Shown here in pieces: positions 5,587 to 11,587 of a DNA stretch of 18,332 nucleotides. The translations under genes were made by a program, and so were the position numbers. This DNA is from Candidatus Iainarchaeum sp. GTDB lineage: Archaea > Iainarchaeota > Iainarchaeia > Iainarchaeales > JAAZKV01. The DNA lies in contig JAQUZG010000014.1 of NCBI GenBank assembly GCA_028691435.1, positions 1 through 18,332 on the forward strand, in the 5' to 3' direction. The notes under the pieces were generated by a model. It searched no databases and was not told where the DNA came from. It saw only the letters and a program-made list of their open reading frames with translations. Each line of letters opens with the position of its first letter. Position 1 is the first letter of the stretch.

Positions 5587-6378
5587 ATGAATGAGTTAGA
5601 TTTTTTAGGAATAGATTTTTATGAAAAAATAATTTATCAAAAAATAAAAAGCATACAAAAAATAAACTATGAAAATCTTTCTAAGGAGTCATTAATAGCC
5701 AATAAAGATTTATTTCCCACATTAAAAAATTTACAAAAAAAAAATTTAATATTTTTTGATAATGGATATTATTTACCTTTAGACTCTAAGCAAAGATTTT
5801 TTTATATAAAATCCGCAGCATATGGTGTTGGATATTTTGCAGAAGAATTAGCAAATAAATGTTATTCTTTTTCATCAGCAATGTTAATTTCATCAAACCC
5901 AAACGCAAAAGAAATTATTCCAAAAATAGCAGTTAAAAAAAATGTTTATGAAGGAAGGATCATAGAAAACAATACAAAACATGCATTTGATTTTGAATTG
6001 TATTTAAATAATGTGCCTAACTTAGTTAATGAATTTAATTATACTTATATGGCAAGTTCAATAATTAAATTAAATGATAAATTAAAAAAATATGATTATT
6101 TTGATCATGCCCCAATATTAGAAACAATATATCATTTAAGAAATAGTGTTGCACATAATAATAAATTTGATTTTAAAAATCAAAAAGAACGATTAAAAAG
6201 ATACCCTGCTTATTTTTGTATTACTAAAAATTCGCCAAAAATAATTGAGTTTAATGAAAAAAAGATGAATCAAGAAATTTTATTTGAAACAATAGAATAT
6301 GGAGAATTAATTGAATTATTTAAATATATTGGATTATATCTAATTATGATGGGAAATGGTGACAAATTAATATTTTAA
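5587..6378 (+). CDS. Winged-helix plus HEPN-domain protein, likely defence RNase/toxin
   Basis: A 263-aa protein. Residues 1-70 look like a winged helix (YEKIIYQKIKSIQKINYENL, LFPTLKNLQKKNLIFFDNGYYLPL). The C-terminal helical part contains ETIYHLRNSVAHNN (179-192): R185-N-S-V-A-H190 is the Rx4H catalytic motif of HEPN ribonucleases, in the helix context 'LRNxxAHxN' seen in Abi- and RiboL-type HEPN proteins. HEPN toxins act on RNA during phage defence or toxin-antitoxin control. No MNT nucleotidyltransferase antitoxin is adjacent. It stands alone after a terminator and before a restriction-modification pair. There is no ribosome site at the ATG; AT-rich TATA-like sequence precedes it. Confidence 0.68.
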   Translation: MNELDFLGIDFYEKIIYQKIKSIQKINYENLSKESLIANKDLFPTLKNLQKKNLIFFDNGYYLPLDSKQRFFYIKSAAYGVGYFAEELANKCYSFSSAMLISSNPNAKEIIPKIAVKKNVYEGRIIENNTKHAFDFELYLNNVPNLVNEFNYTYMASSIIKLNDKLKKYDYFDHAPILETIYHLRNSVAHNNKFDFKNQKERLKRYPAYFCITKNSPKIIEFNEKKMNQEILFETIEYGELIELFKYIGLYLIMMGNGDKLIF

Positions 6379-6412
6379 ATTGCTACACATAATATGAGAA
6401 TATTTTTAATAC

Positions 6413-6430
6413 ATATAATATATATTATAT
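6413..6430. promoter_or_regulatory. 18-bp AT palindrome, probable promoter
   Basis: A perfect 18-bp palindrome made only of A and T (atataatatatattatat) lies upstream of the small frameshifted ORF and the methyltransferase gene. It contains overlapping TATA-like elements on both strands. Such low-complexity palindromes can arise by chance in this composition, so only a promoter role is suggested. Confidence 0.35.
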
Positions 6431-6471
6431 ATAGTTAATCCATATAAAGAAGTTATACTACAACATTAAAT

Positions 6472-6640
6472 ATGCCTAAAATAAAATATAATGCACATTA
6501 TTCCAAAAGCAATAATCATAAGACAAGACTAAGCAGAATACATAAAAAAACTACCACATAAACCTATCAAAATTTGTACAAAAACAATTAGACGAAATAA
6601 TGAAAAAATAACAACGGCAAAGCACTTACAAAAAGTTTAA
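6472..6640 (+). pseudogene. Small frameshifted ORF in the HEPN-methyltransferase gap
   Basis: From the ATG at 6472 the frame reads MPKIKYNAHYSKSNNHK..., then meets a run of seven A at 6544-6550 and stops after 29 codons. Treating that run as six A opens a frame that continues PHKPIKICTKTIRRNNEKI... to a stop at 6638-6640, about 55 aa in all. The joined peptide is very basic, like a small nucleic-acid-binding protein or a transposase fragment. It may be a decayed gene, a sequencing error or slippage; no family is recognised and there is no ribosome site. The rest of 6379-6664 shows nothing else. Confidence 0.3.
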
Positions 6641-6664
6641 ATTCTATTAAAAAGATGTGATAAA

Positions 6665-7708
6665 ATGAGAAAAATGAAAACAGAACATAAAATATATTAT
6701 TCTGATGCAAGAAACATGAAAGAAATTCAAAATGAAAGTGTAGATTTAATGATAACTTCTCCACCGTATCCAATGATAAAAATGTGGGATGAAATATTTT
6801 CAGAACAAAACCCAGAAATAAAAAAAGCATTAGAAAACAACAATGGCGAATTAGCATTTGAATTAATGCACAAAGAATTAGACAAAGTTTGGAATGAAAC
6901 ATTTAGAGTATTAAAAAATGGAGGAATTGCATGCATAAATATTGGAGATGCAACAAGAACACTAAAAGAAGTTTTTCAGATTTATATGAGCCATGCAAGA
7001 ATACTTAACCATTGTTTAAAAATTGGTTTTCATGCTTTGCCAGAAATACTTTGGATAAAAGAAACAAATAAACCAGATAAATTTATGGGTTCTGGGATGT
7101 TACCTGTTGGTGCATATGTTACTCTTGAACATGAACACATCCTTGTTTTAAGAAAAGACGGAAAAAGAAAATTTAGCTCTCTTGAAACTGAAATAAGAAG
7201 AGAAAGTGCTTTCTTTTGGGAAGAAAGAAATATTTGGTTTTCAGATAAATGGCATGACATTAAGGGAATTACACAAGGACTTAACAATAATAAATTAAGA
7301 GATAGAAGCGGAGCATACCCTTTAGATTTAGCATATAGGTTAATTAATATGTTTTCAATACAAGGAGATACAATATTAGACCCATTTTTAGGGACAGGAA
7401 CAACAACTGCAGGGGCAATAGTTTCTGGAAGAAGTAGTATTGGTTATGAAATTGATAAAAACTTTAAAGAATTTGTGGAAGAAAAAATAACAAATATTTC
7501 AGAAATAACTAATAAAATAACAGATAAAAGAATTAATGAACACAAAACATTTGTTGAAAAAAGAACAAAAGAAAAAGGCGAACTCAAATATATAAATGAA
7601 GAATATAAATTCCCAATAATGACAAGACAAGAAATAAATATTAAATTACCATATTTAAAACAATTTAATAAAAAAGAAGAAAATGTTTTTGAAGCAAATT
7701 ATAATTAA
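6665..7708 (+). CDS. Type II DNA methyltransferase, beta class (MjaI-like partner)
   Basis: A 347-aa DNA methyltransferase. Motif IV TSPPYP (31-36) comes before motif I DPFLGTGTT (239-247), the order of the beta class, with the S-adenosylmethionine loop near the C-terminal end and YEID (261-264) after it. SPPY is the form typical of N4-cytosine enzymes. Its partner gene resembles MjaI, whose methylase modifies the outer C of CTAG; that specificity is inferred from the partner. The last ~75 residues are a charged extension. GTGA four bases before the ATG supports the start. Stops of the two RM genes overlap at a shared TTAA. CTAG occurs about thirty times in the window by my count, so the host does need protection if this is the site. 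Confidence 0.85.
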   Translation: MRKMKTEHKIYYSDARNMKEIQNESVDLMITSPPYPMIKMWDEIFSEQNPEIKKALENNNGELAFELMHKELDKVWNETFRVLKNGGIACINIGDATRTLKEVFQIYMSHARILNHCLKIGFHALPEILWIKETNKPDKFMGSGMLPVGAYVTLEHEHILVLRKDGKRKFSSLETEIRRESAFFWEERNIWFSDKWHDIKGITQGLNNNKLRDRSGAYPLDLAYRLINMFSIQGDTILDPFLGTGTTTAGAIVSGRSSIGYEIDKNFKEFVEEKITNISEITNKITDKRINEHKTFVEKRTKEKGELKYINEEYKFPIMTRQEINIKLPYLKQFNKKEENVFEANYN

Positions 7709-8337
7709 GAAAGTCGTTTAATTTCTTCTTTTATATCATCAATAATTTCTTTATTATAGATAACTTTTTTCTTTGTTTTTTCATCTTTAATAGAAAATAT
7801 ATAAAATACTGCGCCACCATATTTTTCTGTAAATTTTGTATGAGTATTTTTTTGTTGCGTTCTTTCGTTTATTATTTGTGGCATATACTCATACCCCACT
7901 GGTTTTATTTGAAGACCAATATACTTTTCTTTAATTTTAATAAAGAAATCAACATTATAACCCCTATCCCATTTATCAGGAGCTGGTTCAATTTTCAATC
8001 CTAAAATGTCTTGAAGTTGTCCATAAATAGTATCTTTTTCAGAAATATAACCATCAAAAGTTCTATTTATTACTAAATTTATTACAAAATTAATACAATC
8101 TTCTTCTGTAATATCATCAATTTCAGCTCTTACAACTTCTGTAATTTTTATATAAAGTTTTTTCCCTAACTCAATTAAATGTTCTTTAGAATAAACTTTT
8201 TCATAATAGTATTTTTCCCAATCGTTAAGGTCTTTTGGAGAACACTCTCTAATTTCTTTGGCTACTGCCCCAACTTGTTTTTTTCTATTTAATCCCCACC
8301 GCATATTAGCGCTATTTAAAATCCATTCTTTACCCAT
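7705..8337 (-). CDS. MjaI-family type II restriction endonuclease
   Basis: A 210-aa protein. The N-terminus EWILNSANMRWGLNRKKQVG (4-23), followed by a W-E-x-YYxxxV stretch (40-48), is the signature opening of the RE_MjaI family, whose founder cuts CTAG. The PD-(D/E)XK core would be YNVDFFIKIKEKYIGLQIKP: Asp130, then Gln143-Ile-Lys145 in the position of (D/E)xK. It is convergent with the methyltransferase, overlapping by four bases. The ATG at 8337 lies about 26 bases from a TATA-like tttataaa (8360-8367), so the message is probably leaderless. Two direct repeats sit just upstream of that box and could delay endonuclease expression until the DNA is methylated. Confidence 0.78.
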   Translation of the reverse strand: MGKEWILNSANMRWGLNRKKQVGAVAKEIRECSPKDLNDWEKYYYEKVYSKEHLIELGKKLYIKITEVVRAEIDDITEEDCINFVINLVINRTFDGYISEKDTIYGQLQDILGLKIEPAPDKWDRGYNVDFFIKIKEKYIGLQIKPVGYEYMPQIINERTQQKNTHTKFTEKYGGAVFYIFSIKDEKTKKKVIYNKEIIDDIKEEIKRLS

Positions 8338-8356
8338 AATAATAAGAAAGGTATTG

Positions 8357-8403
8357 AAGTTTATAAATTTGACTTTAGGTGCAGGATTTAGACTTTAAGT
8401 GCA
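8357..8403 (-). promoter_or_regulatory. Restriction-gene promoter with 20-bp-spaced direct repeats
   Basis: The TATA-like agtttataaattt (8358-8370) is followed, upstream for the minus strand, by gactttaggtgca (8371-8383) and gactttaagtgca (8391-8403), which are 12/13 identical and 20 bp apart, about two helical turns. A weaker third unit may begin near 8411. This is a plausible binding site for a regulator acting on the restriction gene or on the divergent gene at 8472. Confidence 0.5.
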
Positions 8404-8471
8404 ACCTTGGCTAAAATTGCAAAGCCCACCAGAAACAAACTTTTAAATATTCTCGAGTTTTTTATTTGTGT

Positions 8472-9548
8472 ATGCATTTGTTGGAGAATTTTTCTAGGCT
8501 TGAAGATAAGATTATTATGGCGTTGCATGAGAGTAAGTCTTTGACTGTTAAGCAGATTTTTTTGATTGTTAATAAGCATTCTGAGAAGAAGGTTTCTTAT
8601 CAGGCTATTCATAAGGCGATAAAGAATTTGTTTGATGAGGGTGTGTTGTTTAAGGAGTTGAATAATTATTCTTTGCATTTTAATTGGTTGAATTCGTTGA
8701 AGAAGTTTAGTGAGTCTTATTCTAATGAAAAAACTGATTCTGTTGTTTTTTCTCATGAATTAAAATCAAATTTAGTTAAATGTTTAGATGATAAAGAAAT
8801 TATAAAGTTAAAAGAAAAAGTTAATCAAATAGTTAGTAATGATTTAATTAACAATCTTAATAATTGGTATAATAATTATTACGATAAGGAAAATGTTGAA
8901 GAGAAGGCGATTTTTAAAGAAACAAATTTTGTTAATAAGAAAGTTTTAGAGGTTGGGTGTGGTACTGGAAGAATTACAAAAAACTTGTTAAAAAAAGCAA
9001 AACATGTGACAGCAATTGATAATTGTAAAGAGTGTATTGATTATTGTAAGAAAAAAATAAAGTCAAAAAAAGTTGATTTTATTGAATTAGATGTTAAAAA
9101 TGTGACAAAATTAAATAAAAAATTTGATATTATAATAACTTCATGGATTGGTTTTAGTCATTTTAAAGATAAACCAGAAATAATCAAAAATTTACACTCT
9201 TGCTTAAACAAAAATTCTACTTTGTTAATTATTGATGCTTTTGAAGAAAGTGAATATGTAAAAATATTGAATTTGATTGAAGAAAAAAAACACATGAATA
9301 TAAGCAACATTAATTTTCTCAAAAAAACTTTATTTGATGTTTTTAATAATCTTGAAGAAAAAATATATTCTACAGAATATTTATTCCCAGATTATAACGC
9401 ATTAAAACAATACTTTATTATTGAATTACAATATGAAGGAAATTACAAATGGACAGACAAAATGGAAAAGAAATTATCTAATTATATTAAAACAAAAAAG
9501 AATCTTAAAATAAACGAAATGTTTAGAATAATAAAATGTTATAATTAG
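8472..9548 (+). CDS. Winged-helix / class I SAM methyltransferase fusion
   Basis: A 358-aa protein starting at the ATG at 8472, about 26 bases past the TATA-like ttttaaatat (8441-8450), hence probably leaderless; a TTG two codons earlier is less likely. Residues 10-70 form a winged helix (LEDKIIMALHESKSLTVKQIF, VSYQAIHKAIKNLFDEGVLF). Residues 157-255 are a Rossmann methyltransferase: KVLEVGCGTGRI (157-168), AIDNCKECIDYC (181-192), VDFIELDV, FDIIITSWIGFSHF, LLIIDAF. The substrate is unknown; the domain type is that of small-molecule or protein/RNA methylases rather than DNA methylases (no NPPY/SPPY). Codon use changes abruptly between the two domains: nearly all TTG and AAG in the first ~86 codons, then mostly TTA and AAA. 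Confidence 0.8.
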   Translation: MHLLENFSRLEDKIIMALHESKSLTVKQIFLIVNKHSEKKVSYQAIHKAIKNLFDEGVLFKELNNYSLHFNWLNSLKKFSESYSNEKTDSVVFSHELKSNLVKCLDDKEIIKLKEKVNQIVSNDLINNLNNWYNNYYDKENVEEKAIFKETNFVNKKVLEVGCGTGRITKNLLKKAKHVTAIDNCKECIDYCKKKIKSKKVDFIELDVKNVTKLNKKFDIIITSWIGFSHFKDKPEIIKNLHSCLNKNSTLLIIDAFEESEYVKILNLIEEKKHMNISNINFLKKTLFDVFNNLEEKIYSTEYLFPDYNALKQYFIIELQYEGNYKWTDKMEKKLSNYIKTKKNLKINEMFRIIKCYN

Positions 9549-9573
9549 TCAACTAAAAAGTTGACTTTTTTTA
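9547..9573 (+). terminator. Hairpin terminator at the stop codon
   Basis: A perfect 8-bp stem (agtcaact 9547-9554, agttgact 9559-9566) closes an AAAA loop and is followed by a T run. The TAG stop (9546-9548) enters the stem. Confidence 0.8.
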
Positions 9574-9611
9574 AACATAATGAATATATTGCTCTTTAAT
9601 GCATAATTTGT

Positions 9612-10139
9612 ATGCCTAGTAAAGTTTTAATCGACCCCGATGTTGATTTAGTCTTTAATTATTATAAACACCTATTCCCTAATTTTAGTGTTCATCATGC
9701 TTTGATTTACAAGTTTCTTTGGAGAGTTGAACCAATTGGTGGAGAAGACATAATTAATCAATCAGGCGTTTCCAAAGCAACAGTTTACCGAATATTACAT
9801 GATTTATGTTCTAGTGGGTTAGTTGAAAAAACTAACTTTAAACCAATTAGTTACTATGCAATCAACCCAATAAAAAATTATAATTCAAATCTAAAACAAT
9901 TATTAAAAAAACTAGAAAAAGGCTCTAATGAACTAGAAAAAATAATGGACAATTCTACAAGCCTAAGCGGAGAACTATATCTAGTAAAAAGAGATGGTGG
10001 ACAACAAAGACTATTACTAAAACAAAACAGATCATTACTAAACGACTCACAACAATTATTAGAATTAAAAAGAGTCATTGACGAACAACTAAAAGAAACA
10101 GACAAAACAAGAATCAAAGGATATGTTGCTTATAAATAA
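9612..10139 (+). CDS. TrmB-like transcriptional regulator
   Basis: A 175-aa protein. Residues 25-85 are a TrmB/MarR-like winged helix: HHALIYKFLWRVEPIGGEDI, the turn INQSGVSKATVYRILHDLCSSGLVE (48-72), then wing KPISYYAINP. The remainder is a long helical, probably coiled-coil region (SNLKQLLKKLEKGSNELEKIM, SLLNDSQQLLELKRVIDEQL), the usual dimerisation segment after TrmB N-termini; the sugar-binding domain of full TrmB is missing. The TATA-like aatatatt at 9583-9590 is 25 bases from the ATG, indicating a leaderless message. Codons shift from T-ending at the 5' end to A- and C-ending at the 3' end. Its targets are unknown. Confidence 0.75.
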   Translation: MPSKVLIDPDVDLVFNYYKHLFPNFSVHHALIYKFLWRVEPIGGEDIINQSGVSKATVYRILHDLCSSGLVEKTNFKPISYYAINPIKNYNSNLKQLLKKLEKGSNELEKIMDNSTSLSGELYLVKRDGGQQRLLLKQNRSLLNDSQQLLELKRVIDEQLKETDKTRIKGYVAYK

Positions 10140-10234
10140 ATTATGAACTAATTATATAATCAAATAATTTTTGTATTTAGTCAATTTAAATAAATTTTAA
10201 ACTTTAATTATATTTAACTTATATGTGATAAATA

Positions 10235-10570
10235 ATGGTGTTTAAACTAAAAATTTTTAATAAAAAAATTAAGTTTTGTTTTTGTCATCATTTGCCTGAA
10301 CGTTCAATAAAGTTTTTCGGAATAGAGAAATATCTTTGTGCTCGTTGTTTTGGAATGACACTTGGAGCAGTTATTGGAATAATATTATTTTATTTAAATT
10401 GGAAATTTAATTTATTTGTATTAATTTTATTAATTATCCCATTAATTTTTGATGGATTAAGTCAAATGTTTTTAGATCGAAAAAGCAATAATTTATTAAG
10501 ATTAATTACTGGAATATTATTTGGAATTGGAATAGTTTTGTTTGGTGGAATATATGTCGTCACAATATAA
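10235..10570 (+). CDS. DUF2085 membrane protein
   Basis: A 111-aa protein matching the DUF2085 layout: FCFCHHLPERS (14-24), then LCARCFGM (34-41) giving a four-Cys or CHH/CxxC metal-binding head, then membrane segments (about 42-55, 58-75 and 90-110) with the conserved DGLSQ (73-77) and N-LLRLITGILFGIG near the C-terminus. Function of the family is unknown. GTGA lies upstream of the ATG. The 3' end overlaps the start of the Mrr-like gene by 17 bases, so the two are translated together, and both are membrane proteins. Confidence 0.8.
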   Translation: MVFKLKIFNKKIKFCFCHHLPERSIKFFGIEKYLCARCFGMTLGAVIGIILFYLNWKFNLFVLILLIIPLIFDGLSQMFLDRKSNNLLRLITGILFGIGIVLFGGIYVVTI

Positions 10571-11585
10571 TGATGGGATAGCTTGTTGTGGGATTGGATT
10601 AATTATTTGCACTATCGCCCTGTTTTTTTTTGCATATCCTTTACAAGTTACAACTTGTTTAATTATTATTGCTTTGTTATGGTATCTTTCAAATGATAGT
10701 AGAAAAAAAGCAAATAAGGTGAAGATTTCAAATTTTAATAAATTAGATAAAAATATAAAAGAAATTTTAATTAACTTTGCTATTAGGCACAACAAGTTTT
10801 TTTACAATTTAGCTGATGAATCAGAATTTGATATTTATTTGACTACCTCTGAATTCAATAAAAAAGTTAGTCAATTAAATTCTGAAGAATTAACATTATT
10901 ATTAAGTGTTTTAGAAAAAAAAGGATTAAAGGAAAACATCAACGAAATTGGATTTTGTCTTGTTCCAGCATTTTTTGAACAATTGTCATCTGAATTGAAA
11001 AAAGAATATTCTAAATCAAATGATGCTGAAGCGATTGCTGAACAATTTTATAAAAAATATGATGAACAATCAGTTATAAATTATGAATTATTTGAATACA
11101 TCTTAAAAATTAAAAACATCGCGATTAATAATTTAAGTTCAGATTATTTATTAAAATTCAAAAATAATATTAAAGATTATGAAATAAATTTATATGAAAC
11201 AAAATTAAAAACTCATCAAAATAAAATTGAAATTGAAGATTTTGATGAATTAAACGGGTATGATTTTGAAAGAATATTAAAAGAATTGTTTATAAAAATG
11301 AATTATACTGTTGAACAAACAAAACTTTCAAATGATCAAGGTGCAGATTTAATTGCCATAAAATTTGGTGAAAAATTTGTAATACAAGCAAAAAGATATC
11401 AAGGAAAAGTTTCTAATAAAGCAATACAAGAAGTAGTTGCATCAAAAAAGTTTTATGGGGCTGATGAAGGAATTGTTATTACAACAAATTATTTCACTAA
11501 AAGCGCAATACAACTAGCTGATGCCAATAAAATAGAATTAATAGATAGAAGAAAATTAAAAAAATTAATTGATAAGTATTTATAA
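10554..11585 (+). CDS. Membrane-anchored Mrr-like PD-(D/E)XK restriction endonuclease
   Basis: A 343-aa protein. The start is the ATG at 10554, with GGTGG five bases upstream; a TTG at 10542 is rejected. Residues 12-46 hold two hydrophobic helices around AYPLQ, probably a membrane hairpin. A helical middle (60-225) is followed by an Mrr_cat domain: NGYDFERILKELF (234-246), DQGADLIAI (261-269, Asp265), FVIQAKRYQGKVSNKAIQEV (275-294, Gln278-Ala-Lys280), then GIVITTNYFTKSA. This is the standard Mrr nuclease core, cutting modified or foreign DNA. The membrane anchor suggests it meets DNA at entry, fitting the nearby conjugation genes. It ends two bases from the convergent VirB4 stop. Confidence 0.85.
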   Translation: MSSQYNDGIACCGIGLIICTIALFFFAYPLQVTTCLIIIALLWYLSNDSRKKANKVKISNFNKLDKNIKEILINFAIRHNKFFYNLADESEFDIYLTTSEFNKKVSQLNSEELTLLLSVLEKKGLKENINEIGFCLVPAFFEQLSSELKKEYSKSNDAEAIAEQFYKKYDEQSVINYELFEYILKIKNIAINNLSSDYLLKFKNNIKDYEINLYETKLKTHQNKIEIEDFDELNGYDFERILKELFIKMNYTVEQTKLSNDQGADLIAIKFGEKFVIQAKRYQGKVSNKAIQEVVASKKFYGADEGIVITTNYFTKSAIQLADANKIELIDRRKLKKLIDKYL

Positions 11586-11587
11586 TT

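Noticed and set aside
6665..8337. CTAG avoidance as support for the MjaI-like specificity
   Set aside because: About thirty CTAG sites are present by eye, roughly as many as expected at this composition, so no depletion can be claimed.
10517..10795. Minus-strand ORF across the DUF2085/Mrr junction
   Set aside because: Shadow frame; both plus-strand genes have recognisable families and a ribosome site.
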